Positions 17,552 through 26,558 of a DNA stretch of 64,000 nucleotides are shown piece by piece. The notes beneath the pieces are model-generated. The model was not told the DNA's origin and did not search any database. It was given only the letters and a program-made list of their open reading frames with translations. Position 1 is the stretch's first letter, and each line of letters begins with the position of its first letter. Made by a program: the position numbers and the translations under genes. The DNA is from CAVONB01 sp963697205. GTDB lineage: Bacteria > Pseudomonadota > Alphaproteobacteria > Rhizobiales > Hyphomicrobiaceae. Location of the stretch: NCBI GenBank assembly GCA_963697205.1, contig CAVONB010000004.1, positions 60,361-124,360 of the forward strand, written 5' to 3'.

Positions 17552-19248
17552 CGATGCTGTCGATAAAGGGCTGGACTGGGCCGACGAACGCTGATTCCTG
17601 ACTGTCGAGGGATGACGGCGGGGGACTTGGCCATGATGGGGCGCCGGGATCGCGATCAGGGAAAGCTGTTCTACGAGTTCCGTCTCGATGAGATGGTGCC
17701 CGCTGACCACCTGCTCCGTCGCATGGATGTGTTCGTCACTGTTGCGCTCGGCGATCTCCACGCCCAGCTCACGCCCTTCTACAGTGATATTGGCAGGCCT
17801 TCGGTCGATCCGGAGCTCATGATCCGGATGCTCCTCGTCGGCTACTGCTACGGCATCCGCTCTGAGCGCCGGCTCTGCCAGGAGGTCGCGCTGCATCTCG
17901 CCTACCGGTGGTTCTGCCGGCTCGATCTCGAAGACCGCATCCCGCACCATTCGACCTTCTCGCTCAATCGGCTCGGCCGCTTCCGCGAGAGTGATATTCT
18001 CCGTCACATCTTCGAGCGCGTTGTCGTCGCCTGCATGGCGGCAGGCCTCGTCAGGGGCGAGGGCTTCGCCGTCGACGCAAGTGTGATCGAGGCCAATGCC
18101 AGCCGCTACCACGGCAAGGCGCCGAATGAGCTTGAGTGGAGCGACGCACAGAAGCAGCGCCGCGCCGTTGCCGAATATCTTGCCGCCGTCGAGGCCGAGG
18201 CGAAGGCCGCGGCGGAAGCGACCGCACGCGAAGCCGAGTGCGATGCCAAGTGGGATGACGACGAGGAAGACGATGCCGCCGAGCCCGAAACGCCCCGTCG
18301 CCGCATGGTACGACGCAAACCGCCGAAGGTGATCTCGCCGTCGGATCCGTTCTCGGCCTGGACGGCGAAAGCCAACAAGCGGGTGCAGTTCGGCTATGGG
18401 CTCAACTATCTCGTCGATGTCGAGCACGCCGTCATTGTCGACGTCGAGGCTACGCCGGCCCGGACCTACGACGAGATCGACGCCACCCGGGCCATGATCG
18501 ATCGTACCGAGGCCCGCTTCGACCTGAAGCCGAAGCGGCTCATTGCGGACACCGCCTATGGTATCGGCCGCTTTCTCGGCTGGCTGGTGAAGGAGAAGCG
18601 GATCACGCCGCACATCCCCGTCTGGGACAAGAGCAAGCGTGATGACGGTACCTTCTCGCGCGACGCCTTCACGTTCGACAGGAAGCACAACATCTACGTC
18701 TGCCCGGCCGGAAAGGCGCTCACGACCACTGGCCGCGTGACCAAGGAGGATGGCATCCGCTACGTCGCCTCGCTCATGGACTGCCGCGGCTGCCGCCTGA
18801 AGCAGCAGTGCTGCCCCAACGGAAAAAACCGATACATCACGCGTGATCTTGATGAAGATGCCCGAGACGTGGCGCGCCGGAAGATGAAGACCAAGGCCTT
18901 CCTCAAGTCACGCGATGAGAGGAAGCGGGTCGAGATGCGCTTCGGGCATTTGAAGACGCACCACGGCTTCGAGCGAATGCGATTACGCGGCCTCACTGGC
19001 GCCCGCGACGAGTTCCACCTCGCAGCCATCGTGCAGAACCTGAAGACGATGGCGCTGCGCCTCATCCACCCGCCGCCGAAACCGAAGCCCGCGTGAGTTG
19101 CGTCGATGGAGTCGAGTAGGTGGCGTCAGTCCGTGGCGCCGACGTGTGAGGCCCCGATGCCGGGGGCAAGGCAATGGCGGTCCGTTGTGATCGCCACCGA
19201 TAGCCGAGCGGGAAGGCAAGAAACTCGCCGACTTTCTCGACAGCATCG
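17552..19248 (+). mobile_element. IS1182-family insertion sequence
   Basis: A single long transposase gene is bracketed by inverted repeats. The left end (17552-17568) and the reverse complement of the right end (19232-19248) share CGATGCTGTCGA, then one mismatch, then AAAG. The size of about 1.7 kb fits the family. The exact outer ends are uncertain, because the similarity weakens outside these 17 bases. A TCACGAG copy lies near each end (17531-17537 and 19250-19256), but the left copy is 14 bp away from the inverted repeat. Confidence 0.75.
17633..19096 (+). CDS. IS1182-family transposase
   Basis: A 487-residue DDE transposase. The N-terminal 'IGRPSVDPELMIRMLLVGY' and 'GIRSERRLCQEV' are family hallmarks. 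The catalytic acids can be placed in 'GFAVDASVIEA' (D), 'LIADTAYG' (D) and 'KRVEMRFGHLK' (E). A Cys cluster ('CRGCRLKQQCC') lies before the last motif, and an acidic insertion sits mid-protein. I prefer ATG 17633 (GGGGGAC just upstream); ATG 17612 would add seven residues. The gene is uninterrupted, so the element may be active. Confidence 0.88.
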   Translation: MMGRRDRDQGKLFYEFRLDEMVPADHLLRRMDVFVTVALGDLHAQLTPFYSDIGRPSVDPELMIRMLLVGYCYGIRSERRLCQEVALHLAYRWFCRLDLEDRIPHHSTFSLNRLGRFRESDILRHIFERVVVACMAAGLVRGEGFAVDASVIEANASRYHGKAPNELEWSDAQKQRRAVAEYLAAVEAEAKAAAEATAREAECDAKWDDDEEDDAAEPETPRRRMVRRKPPKVISPSDPFSAWTAKANKRVQFGYGLNYLVDVEHAVIVDVEATPARTYDEIDATRAMIDRTEARFDLKPKRLIADTAYGIGRFLGWLVKEKRITPHIPVWDKSKRDDGTFSRDAFTFDRKHNIYVCPAGKALTTTGRVTKEDGIRYVASLMDCRGCRLKQQCCPNGKNRYITRDLDEDARDVARRKMKTKAFLKSRDERKRVEMRFGHLKTHHGFERMRLRGLTGARDEFHLAAIVQNLKTMALRLIHPPPKPKPA

Positions 19249-19291
19249 GTCACGAGCCTCCGTGATTGGTTCGCAACGTCCGCATAACAAT

Positions 19292-20452
19292 TCACCCGCG
19301 CTCCATCACCTCCACCGACAGGATGGTCGGCAGGTGGCGCGCGATCTCGTGCCAGCGCTCGCCCTCGTCGAAGCTTGCAAACACCGAGCCACTGTTGGTG
19401 CCGAAATAGACCCCCGCCGGATCCCGCGTGTCGCCCGCCATCGCCTGGCGCAGAACCGTGAAGTAGCAGCCCTCCTGCGGCAGCCCGGTGCGCATCGCCT
19501 GCCAACTCTGGCCGCCATCGCGTGACCGCCAGACGGCGGCAGCGGCATCGGGCGGAAAACGTCCGGCCATGTCGCCGTTGAGCGGCAGCGTCCAGATCGT
19601 GTCGGGATCGCGGGGATGCACGCGGATCGGGAAACCGAACGTCGACGGCAAGCCAAGCGTGCGGTCGTCCCAGCTGCGACCCCCGTCGGCCGAGCGCCAC
19701 ACACCGTGATGGTTCTGCTGATAGAGCAAGTCGCTCGATCCCGGCGCGCGCATCATGTTGTGCACGCAATGGCCGATCTCGCCGTCGCGCGGCGCGGCGG
19801 GATGATCGTGTTGGACGCAAGCATCCGCATTCGACAGGCGGTTGCGCCGCTCCCACGTCGCGCCACCATCCTCGCTCGCGAACACGCCCGCCGCCGAGAT
19901 CCCGACCCACATCTTCTTCGCGTCCGCCGGATCGGACACGATCGTGTGCAGCACGAGCCCCGCCGCGCCGGGGTTCCAGCTCTTGGCGGAAGGATGATCC
20001 GTCAGCGCGTCCACACGTTGCCAGTCCTTGCCGCCGTTCTGGCTGGCCAACAAAGTGGCCGGTTTCGTTCCGGCATAGAGCGTGCCGTGCGCGAGGCCGA
20101 GCGACCAGACCTGCGCGAAAGCGTCGCCGAACGGCAGCGGCCCCGGCATCCAACCGATCATCTTCGCGAAATTGGAGTCGTTGGCCGCCCACTGGTCCAT
20201 CGTGCCCTTGGTCAGCCGCGTCACCTGCCAGTTCGCGCCGCCATCGTCGCAGCGCCACACGCCCGCCCCGTGCCAGTCGCCGCCACCGCCCGCCCAGATC
20301 GTGCCCGACGCCGTATCGCCGATCACGTGATTGATCGGCCAGCCGTCGCAGTAGGGCCCCTTGATCCGCCAGCCACTGCGAGCGGGTCCGCCCTCGAGCA
20401 GGAAGGCGCCCTTGGTCGTGCCGATCAGAACGGTCAGGCCTGTCGAAGACAT
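19292..20452 (-). CDS. BNR/Asp-box repeat beta-propeller protein (sialidase-like fold)
   Basis: A 386-residue protein with about six Asp-box repeats of the form S-x-D-G-G-x-x-W, such as 'CDDGGANW', 'SEDGGATW', 'SADGGRSW' and 'SRDGGQSW', which mark the blades of a beta-propeller. The N-terminus ('GLTVLIGTTKGAFLLE') has no signal peptide. Proteins of this type are widespread in bacteria with unproven function; sialidase activity is not implied. The start at 20452 is preceded by GGGAGC. It sits just beyond the IS1182 right end, convergent with the transposase. Confidence 0.8.
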   Translation of the reverse strand: MSSTGLTVLIGTTKGAFLLEGGPARSGWRIKGPYCDGWPINHVIGDTASGTIWAGGGGDWHGAGVWRCDDGGANWQVTRLTKGTMDQWAANDSNFAKMIGWMPGPLPFGDAFAQVWSLGLAHGTLYAGTKPATLLASQNGGKDWQRVDALTDHPSAKSWNPGAAGLVLHTIVSDPADAKKMWVGISAAGVFASEDGGATWERRNRLSNADACVQHDHPAAPRDGEIGHCVHNMMRAPGSSDLLYQQNHHGVWRSADGGRSWDDRTLGLPSTFGFPIRVHPRDPDTIWTLPLNGDMAGRFPPDAAAAVWRSRDGGQSWQAMRTGLPQEGCYFTVLRQAMAGDTRDPAGVYFGTNSGSVFASFDEGERWHEIARHLPTILSVEVMERG

Positions 20453-20759
20453 GGATTTCGCTCCCGATTTGAGGATCGCCGCCGTATCGCGTCTCTGGAA
20501 GACATCGCGGGCGCCATTGAGCCGACAAGGTCCGTGCAAAATTTGGGCGTCGACACATGGCGGAGTGGTGCGCGCGATGCAAGCACCGGCCAAGAACCCC
20601 ACTCCGACGGCGCAGCGCCCGCGCCTTCCGGCCGGCTCGACGAAGGAGAGCCGGAAGGCGCAAACCAAAAGTGTTGCCGCCCTGGCCGGGCTCACCTACG
20701 GTCGCGCCTCGATTGATCCGCCGTTCCGGCCCCCATCGCTCCCAACGCCCGAAAGTCTC
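20453..20759. other. Divergent intergenic region upstream of rph
   Basis: These 307 bases lie between the BNR-repeat gene and rph. They should hold promoters for both. I see no clear -35/-10 pair, no hairpin with a T-run and no conserved small ORF. Confidence 0.4.
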
Positions 20760-21473
20760 ATGCGCCCGTCCAAACGCAAGCCCGACGAACTGCGCCGCGT
20801 CTCCATCGACCGCGCCGTCTCCATGCACGCCGAAGGCTCCTGCCTGATCAAGTTCGGCAACACCCACGTCCTATGCACCGCGAGCCTCGACGAGCGGGTG
20901 CCACCGTGGCTCAAGGGCCAGGGCAAGGGCTGGGTCACCGCCGAGTACGGCATGCTGCCGCGCGCCACCACCGACCGGATGCGGCGCGAGGCCAACGTCG
21001 GCCATCCCTCCGGCCGCACGCAGGAGATCCAGCGCCTGATCGGCCGCTCGCTGCGCGCCATCGTCGATCTGCAAAAGCTCGGCGAGCGCCAGATCCTCGT
21101 CGACTGCGACGTCATCCAGGCGGACGGCGGCACGCGCACGGCCGCCATCACCGGCGCCTGGGTCGCGCTGCACGATTGCCTGAAGTGGATGCAGATCCGA
21201 GACATGGTGAAGGCCGACGTGCTGCGCGATCACGTCGCCGCGGTGTCGTGCGGGCTGTACCAGGGCGAGGCGGTGCTCGACCTCGACTATGCAGAGGATT
21301 CCAACGCGGAGGCCGATTCCAACTTCGTCATGACGGGATCGGGCGGCATCGTCGAAGTGCAGGGCACGGCAGAGACCGTCGCCTTCAGCCAGGAAAGCTT
21401 CGACCAGCTCATGATCCTCGCGCGCAAGGGCATCGCCGAGCTGGTGAGCCTGCAGAAGCTGACGGTCTTGTAG
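20760..21473 (+). CDS. rph: Ribonuclease PH
   Basis: This phosphorolytic 3'-5' exoribonuclease trims tRNA 3' ends in the cytoplasm. At 237 residues it is the usual length. It begins 'MRPSKRKPDELRRVSIDR' and carries 'GSCLIKFGNTHVLCTAS', 'GWVTAEYGMLPRAT' and 'SGRTQEIQRLIGRSLRA', the conserved phosphate- and RNA-binding blocks. The C-terminal half has 'DCDVIQADGGTRTAAITGA'. In most alphaproteobacteria rph is grouped with hrcA, rdgB or hemW. None of these is adjacent here. Confidence 0.96.
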   Translation: MRPSKRKPDELRRVSIDRAVSMHAEGSCLIKFGNTHVLCTASLDERVPPWLKGQGKGWVTAEYGMLPRATTDRMRREANVGHPSGRTQEIQRLIGRSLRAIVDLQKLGERQILVDCDVIQADGGTRTAAITGAWVALHDCLKWMQIRDMVKADVLRDHVAAVSCGLYQGEAVLDLDYAEDSNAEADSNFVMTGSGGIVEVQGTAETVAFSQESFDQLMILARKGIAELVSLQKLTVL

Positions 21474-21555
21474 CGGCACGGATCCGGACAGGACGAATTC
21501 TGAGCGAACGCGCTTGCCGCAAGGCCGGCTGCTGGCGAGACGTCCTGTCCGATAC

Positions 21556-22374
21556 CTACCGCGCGCAGAACGCCGGCGTCGGCTGGCACCGCGATTCCAG
21601 ATCCCCCTCCAGCCAGGCCGTCAGGAAGCCGGCCAGCCACGCTTGCACGCCCGGGGCGTGAACGATGTGCTGGCGCACCTGCGCATCGCGCGGCTCGGCT
21701 CCCTTGAGCCACAGCCGGTCGGGGTTGTGACCGGTCCAGCGGTGGACCTGCGCAAATGTGATCTCCGGGTGGAATTGCACACCCACCGCGGCCGGCCCGT
21801 AGAGGAACGCCTGATTGCGAAACGAGCTGCGCGTGCGCGCCAGCAGCGTCGCCCCCGACGGCAACTCGAAGCCCTCGCGGTGCCACTGGTAGAAGCTCTT
21901 CGGCCACCGGCAGATGGCGCGCGCTTCCATCGTCGGCTCAATCTCCTTGTAGCCGATCTCGACATGCGCTTCGGGATGCACATCGACCGGCGCGCCCAAA
22001 TGGCGCGCGAGCATCTGGCCACCCAGGCAGACGCCCAGAAACGGCTTCTTCTCCTTCAGCGCGACACCGATCCAGTCGGTCTCGATGCGGATGTAGTCGT
22101 CCGCGTCGTTGGCACTCATCGGACCGCCAAAGATCACGGCGCCGGCATGGTGCTCCAGCGTCGCGGGCAGAGGGTCGCCGTAGCGCGGCCGGCGAATGTC
22201 GAGAGGATAGCCGGCTTCCTGCAGCCAGCGTCCGACGTGGCCGGGCGAGGAGTGCTGCTGATGGAGCACCACGACGACGGGTTTGCGCCCGGCAGGCGGA
22301 CGCCTGCGCGTTCCGGGCACCGCGGCCGTCGCGTCAGGCCCAAGCCCGTCACAGCCATCGCGCACCAGAAACAT
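21556..22374 (-). CDS. Class I glutamine amidotransferase (GMP synthase-like GATase)
   Basis: A 272-residue stand-alone class I GATase. The nucleophile elbow is 'FLGVCLGGQMLA' and the catalytic His/Glu lie in 'GVQFHPEIT'; the oxyanion region 'VIFGGPMSAND' is present. It resembles the GMP-synthase-like proteins that hydrolyse gamma-glutamyl compounds, and the substrate is unknown. The start at 22374 follows GGGGAGACTGGAGAGC. It is 23 bp behind the SDR gene on the same strand, so the two probably form a small operon. Confidence 0.85.
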   Translation of the reverse strand: MFLVRDGCDGLGPDATAAVPGTRRRPPAGRKPVVVVLHQQHSSPGHVGRWLQEAGYPLDIRRPRYGDPLPATLEHHAGAVIFGGPMSANDADDYIRIETDWIGVALKEKKPFLGVCLGGQMLARHLGAPVDVHPEAHVEIGYKEIEPTMEARAICRWPKSFYQWHREGFELPSGATLLARTRSSFRNQAFLYGPAAVGVQFHPEITFAQVHRWTGHNPDRLWLKGAEPRDAQVRQHIVHAPGVQAWLAGFLTAWLEGDLESRCQPTPAFCAR

Positions 22375-22397
22375 CGCTCTCCAGTCTCCCCGAACCT

Positions 22398-23282
22398 TCA
22401 CCCACGCCCGTGGCGTGGGGTGAGCAGCCAACCGACCACACGAATCACGAGGATATTCGGAATAATACGCATCGCCAATGCCAGGACCTTGTTGACGAGG
22501 CCCGGCACGATGACGCGCTGGCCCAGACGATAGCCGCGCCAGCCCGCCGCCGCCGTCGCCTCCACCGTCAGCTGCGGCAGCAGCACCCGATAGAACGCGT
22601 CGTCGGCGTCCATCCGCTTGTGGAAGTCGGTCTGCACCGGCCCCGGCGCCAGTACCGCAACGCGCACGCCAAGCCCCGCGGTTTCCGCCGCGACGGCCTC
22701 GCTCAACGACAACAGATACGCCTTGCTCGCATAGTAGGCTGCCTGCCACGGGCCCGGCGCGAAACCACCCAGCGACGCCAGCGTCAGCACGCCGCCCCGC
22801 CCGCGCGCCAGCATCTCCGGCAGCACGTGCCGCAGCAGCGCCGTGCTGGCCACGACGTTCAGCTTCACGAGGCGGTCGACGTCGTCGGGCGGCATCGTCG
22901 CGAATGCACCGCCCAGCCCGATGCCCGCGTTGTTGACCAGCACGTCGATGTAATGGCCATGGGCATGGACCGCCCCGGTAAGCCGCTGTGCGACGTCGAG
23001 CTCGGTCAGGTCGAGCGCGACGGTGAGGATTTGCGGCCCCTCCGGCCGCGCGAGCTTGGCAGCCGCCGCCGCCAGCCGCTCACGATTGCGCGCGACCAGG
23101 ATGATCGTCTGGCCGAAATCCCGGAAGCGGGCGGCCAGCGCGAGCCCGATGCCCTCCGAGCCGCCCGTGACGACGACGGCCGGCAACAGGCCCGCGGGGG
23201 GCGGGGCGGGTTGGCTGGGCGCGTTCCGCGCGATCCAGGCATCCGCGGCACGATAGATATGACGCATCATGACGGCGCCCAC
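22398..23282 (-). CDS. Short-chain dehydrogenase/reductase with C-terminal hydrophobic segment
   Basis: A 294-residue SDR. The cofactor motif is 'TGGSEGIGLALA', the structural motif 'NNAGIG', and the active site 'LASLGGF...AYYASKAY' supplies Ser and the Tyr/Lys pair. A C-terminal hydrophobic stretch ('VLALAMRIIPNILVIRVVGWLL') suggests membrane attachment, as in lipid-acting SDRs. ATG starts at 23282, 23270 and 23267 are all possible. It is translated just upstream of the glutamine amidotransferase gene. Confidence 0.82.
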   Translation of the reverse strand: MGAVMMRHIYRAADAWIARNAPSQPAPPPAGLLPAVVVTGGSEGIGLALAARFRDFGQTIILVARNRERLAAAAAKLARPEGPQILTVALDLTELDVAQRLTGAVHAHGHYIDVLVNNAGIGLGGAFATMPPDDVDRLVKLNVVASTALLRHVLPEMLARGRGGVLTLASLGGFAPGPWQAAYYASKAYLLSLSEAVAAETAGLGVRVAVLAPGPVQTDFHKRMDADDAFYRVLLPQLTVEATAAAGWRGYRLGQRVIVPGLVNKVLALAMRIIPNILVIRVVGWLLTPRHGRG

Positions 23283-23464
23283 GTTGCAGAAAAATCGTCC
23301 GCCGCCGAGCGATACGGGTGTACCTTGGTAAATTCCATGCGGTCGCAGCCTTTACGCCGCAGCGTCATGCGTGTCATCAATCCGCTCCGCCGCGTCGCCG
23401 CCTCTGCCCTATTTTGGTCGGCTAGACAGGTAGCATGGCACATGACCGTGGTGAGGGAGACGGC

Positions 23465-24700
23465 ATGAGATATCCTCGCACGCCGATGGCCCTATTGGCA
23501 TGGCTTGCCGTGTCGAGCGCTCCGGGGCTGGCCCAGACCGGGGCCCAGACGGGCGTTGACGCCGGACCGCCGGCCGCCACCTCGACCGCGCCTGCGCTGG
23601 TCGCGCCTGCCCCACAACCCGCCCGCCGCAGCCTGCCCTGGGCCGCCCCGAGCTTTTCCGGCGCCGTCCAGCCGGCCGGCGCGACGCCCGCCGCTGCAGC
23701 CCCCACCGCAGCGGCAACACCGACCGCCCCGCCCCCGCAACCCGCCGCAACGGCACCCGCCGCTACCGACGCCGTCCCGCCACCGCCCGTCCGCACCACT
23801 GTGAGGCGCCAGCCCGTCCGCGCGCGTGGGCCCTTCAACGCGGTTCCCGCCAAGAAGTTGTTCGGCGCCGCCGCGACGCCCGCCGCACTGACGGCTCGCG
23901 CCATCGGCTCCTATTCGCGCGGCTGTCTCGCCGGCGCCCGCCAGATCGCCGTCGACGGGCCGAACTGGCAAGCCATGCGGCTGTCGCGTAACCGCCGCTG
24001 GGGGCATCCCGTCCTCATCGGCCTCATCGAAAAACTCGCCCGCGAGTCGCACGAGAAGGACGGCTGGCCGGGCCTCCTCGTCGGCGACATCGCCCAGGCC
24101 CGCGGCGGACCCATGCTGACCGGTCACGCCAGCCACCAGATCGGCCTCGACGCCGACGTCTGGCTGACGCCGATGCCGTCAAAGCGCCTTACCGCCAGAC
24201 AGCGCGAGGACCTTTCGGCCACCTCGATGCTCGCCGACAAGGTCAGCGTCGATGCCAAAGTCTGGACCGATAAGCATGCCGCCCTCATCAAGCGCGCCGC
24301 CTCCTATGCGGAGGTCGAACGCATTCTCGTGCACCCCGCGATCAAGAAGGCGTTGTGCGCGTGGGCCGGCGGCGGCAGCGGCGGCGATCGCGCCTGGCTC
24401 GCCCGCGTCCGACCCTATTGGGGCCACCACTACCACTTCCACATCCGCATCGGCTGCCCGCCGGGCTCCACCTCGTGTCGCAGCCAGGGGCCGACACCGA
24501 AGGACGACACCTGCGGCAAGGAGCTCGACCATTGGATGGCGATTTTCACGGCGCCGCCGAAACCGCCGCCGAAGGTACCGCCCAAGCCGCGCCCCGAGAT
24601 CACGCTCGATACGCTGCCCAAGGAATGCCGCGTGGTCCTCGAAGCGTCAGGACCACCCCAGCCCCCGGACCGCCCCTCCAGCCCCGGCGCCCCGCGTTAG
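23465..24700 (+). CDS. mepA: Penicillin-insensitive murein endopeptidase
   Basis: This periplasmic LAS-family metallo-endopeptidase cleaves D-Ala-meso-DAP cross-links in peptidoglycan. Its 411 residues comprise a signal peptide, an Ala/Pro-rich stretch of ~110 residues, then the catalytic domain. Zinc-ligand motifs are visible: 'GHASHQIGLDADVWL' (His and Asp ligands) and 'HHYHFHIRIGCP' (His ligand near the end). Cysteines near the C-terminus fit the disulfides of MepA. The Pro-rich N-terminal extension makes it clearly longer than E. coli MepA. The start at 23465 has GAGGGAGAC just upstream; a start at 23435 would add ten residues. Confidence 0.92.
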   Translation: MRYPRTPMALLAWLAVSSAPGLAQTGAQTGVDAGPPAATSTAPALVAPAPQPARRSLPWAAPSFSGAVQPAGATPAAAAPTAAATPTAPPPQPAATAPAATDAVPPPPVRTTVRRQPVRARGPFNAVPAKKLFGAAATPAALTARAIGSYSRGCLAGARQIAVDGPNWQAMRLSRNRRWGHPVLIGLIEKLARESHEKDGWPGLLVGDIAQARGGPMLTGHASHQIGLDADVWLTPMPSKRLTARQREDLSATSMLADKVSVDAKVWTDKHAALIKRAASYAEVERILVHPAIKKALCAWAGGGSGGDRAWLARVRPYWGHHYHFHIRIGCPPGSTSCRSQGPTPKDDTCGKELDHWMAIFTAPPKPPPKVPPKPRPEITLDTLPKECRVVLEASGPPQPPDRPSSPGAPR

Positions 24701-24822
24701 CCGGCGTCGGAAATCGCGGACTGGTATAAGGCTCTCCGACTGAGCGCGCGGCAAACGCGACGGCTGAGAATTGATCCTGGCCCGAATTCCAATTTCACAT
24801 GATAGGCCTCGGGTTCAGCCAC

Positions 24823-25485
24823 CTACTCCGCCGCTTTCGCCCCCGTGCCGACCGGACACGAAAGCCCCGTGCCGCCGAGCCCGCAATACCCGTGCGGCAC
24901 CTTCGCCAGATACTGCTGGTGGTAGTCCTCAGCGAAGTAGAACTCGGGCGCCGGGAGTACCTCGGTCGTGATCGGTCCAAAGCCTGCGGTCGCCAGCACC
25001 GGACCGAACGCGGCCTTGGACTGCGCCGCCGCCTCCGCCTGCGCCGGCCCGAAGGTGTAGATGCCCGATCGATACTGCGTGCCGACGTCGTTGCCCTGCC
25101 GCATGCCCTGGGTCGGGTCGTGCCCCTCCCAGAACGTCTTGAGGAGGTGCGCGTAGGTGAGCCGCTTGGGATCGAACGCGACCAGCACCACCTCGTTGTG
25201 CCCGGTGGCGCCGCTGCACACCTCCTCGTAGGTCGGATTAGGCGTGATGCCCGCCGCATACCCGACGGCGGTAATCCAGATGCCGTCGCCGAGTTGCCAG
25301 AACATGCGTTCTGCACCCCAGAAGCAGCCCATGCCGAACATCGCGCGCTCCACGCCGTCGGGATAGGGCCCCTTCAGCGCCCGGCCGTTCACGAAATGCG
25401 TCTCAGCGGTCGCGATCGCCTGGGCACGCCCCTTGAGCGCCGTCTGAGCTGTGGGCATTTCGACCTTCTTGCGCGAGAAGAACAT
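24823..25485 (-). CDS. msrA: Peptide-methionine (S)-S-oxide reductase
   Basis: MsrA reduces methionine-S-sulfoxide in proteins and free methionine. It has 220 residues. The catalytic motif 'GMGCFWGAER' holds the nucleophilic Cys. 'GYAAGITPNPTYEEVCSG' and 'YHQQYLAKVPHGYCG' follow, with a resolving Cys near the C-terminus. It begins with 'MFFSRKK' and a ~40-residue leader before the domain. There is no msrB beside it. It is convergent with mepA and divergent from the membrane-protein gene at 25640. Confidence 0.95.
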   Translation of the reverse strand: MFFSRKKVEMPTAQTALKGRAQAIATAETHFVNGRALKGPYPDGVERAMFGMGCFWGAERMFWQLGDGIWITAVGYAAGITPNPTYEEVCSGATGHNEVVLVAFDPKRLTYAHLLKTFWEGHDPTQGMRQGNDVGTQYRSGIYTFGPAQAEAAAQSKAAFGPVLATAGFGPITTEVLPAPEFYFAEDYHQQYLAKVPHGYCGLGGTGLSCPVGTGAKAAE

Positions 25486-25567
25486 GCGGGTGGGTCCTCG
25501 ATCGATTGAGCCCATGCCGTTGCCGGCGCACGGCCGGCGACGGGGTGGGGATTGGCACACAGCTCGA

Positions 25568-25604
25568 TATAATGCCACGATCGGGGCAGATCATCACCCG
25601 ATCG
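25568..25604 (+). promoter_or_regulatory. TATAAT -10 element with an inverted repeat over the likely start site
   Basis: A perfect TATAAT lies at 25568-25573. Just after it, CGATCGGG (25578-25585) and CCCGATCG (25597-25604) form an 8-bp perfect inverted repeat with an 11-base spacer, where transcription toward 25640 would begin. This could be a repressor operator or a leader hairpin. No good -35 box is seen at 17 bp. Confidence 0.4.
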
Positions 25605-25639
25605 GGATCACGACTTCGCGAGAGCGGCGATAGGGAGAC

Positions 25640-26554
25640 ATGAGCATGACGGCGAGCGATCAGCCCGGCACCGCGCCTCAGCCGGCGGCGATAGCCGGCG
25701 CGCTCGGCGCAGGGAGCGTCAGCGCGGCCGCGGCCCCCGCACCGCCGCCCGGCCAGCCCGCCCAGCCCGCGCAGACCACTGAGCCGAGTACCGAACCGGC
25801 GCGTGCGCTGCCCTCGACCTACCGCGCCAGCGGTGGCCGACGGCTGTTCTTCTCCTTCGCCTTCCTACTGCTGCTGCCGTTCGCCGCCAGCTTAGGCCCC
25901 ATGCTCTTCCAGCGCATCACCACCGGCCAGTGGTCGGGCCTGGGGGGCTTCCTCGTCGTCGCCGTCGGATTGCTGGCGGTCACCGCCCTGGTCGCCGCCG
26001 AGCTGATCCGCTCGATCCGCTCCGAGGTCGTGCTCGGCGACGACGCCGTGCGCCTGACGCTGCCGGCCGGCAAGGGACCGACGCCACTCTACCGGTATGC
26101 GAGCCACGACATACCCTATGACGAGATCGCCTCGGTGGAGACCCGGCGCGAGGTTTATGGCGGCTATATCGCGCCCATGCTGCTGCGCGGCAGCCGTCTG
26201 ATGCTGAAGAACGGAGGTGTCGTCCGCCTCGGCTACGTCAGCGAGGCCGATGTCGACCCCGTCTTCCCCTATCCCCAGATCGCCGAGCAGATCGCCGAGC
26301 GCGCCGGCATCGCCGTCAACGACACCGGCAACGTCTGGCGATCCATGCCGCGCAAGATGCTGGGACTGCGCGCCAACGCGGCCAGTCGCGACAATATCGA
26401 CGAAGCGACAGTCGTGGCGCTCAACGCCGGCCACAAGCGCTTCATGGCGATCGTGATCGCCGGGCTCGCCCTACTGGTCGCCGCCGGCATCGCATCCGAC
26501 TACTTGGCCGGCTCGGAAGGCCGGCCGCTGCCGGGCATCGGCCTCAAGCGGTGA
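25640..26554 (+). CDS. Hypothetical membrane protein with PH-like cytoplasmic part
   Basis: 304 residues. A Pro/Ala/Gln-rich N-terminal tail of ~55 residues is followed by two adjacent membrane helices ('LFFSFAFLLLLPFAASLG', 'GGFLVVAVGLLAVTALVAA'). Next comes a globular stretch ('VVLGDDAVRLTLPAG', 'IPYDEIASVETRREVYGG') that resembles bacterial PH-like domains, and a last helix sits near the C-terminus. I do not recognise the exact family. The PH-like reading is inference. It is convergent with the minus-strand Mrp pair, 4 bp apart. Confidence 0.65.
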   Translation: MSMTASDQPGTAPQPAAIAGALGAGSVSAAAAPAPPPGQPAQPAQTTEPSTEPARALPSTYRASGGRRLFFSFAFLLLLPFAASLGPMLFQRITTGQWSGLGGFLVVAVGLLAVTALVAAELIRSIRSEVVLGDDAVRLTLPAGKGPTPLYRYASHDIPYDEIASVETRREVYGGYIAPMLLRGSRLMLKNGGVVRLGYVSEADVDPVFPYPQIAEQIAERAGIAVNDTGNVWRSMPRKMLGLRANAASRDNIDEATVVALNAGHKRFMAIVIAGLALLVAAGIASDYLAGSEGRPLPGIGLKR

Positions 26555-26558
26555 GCGT

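Noticed and set aside
17531..19256. TCACGAG as a target-site duplication of the IS1182 element
   Set aside because: The right copy is next to the inverted repeat but the left copy is 14 bp away, so the match may be chance.
19062..20867. 601-codon minus-strand frame
   Set aside because: Shadow of the BNR-repeat gene in another frame; Arg/Gly-rich with no motifs.
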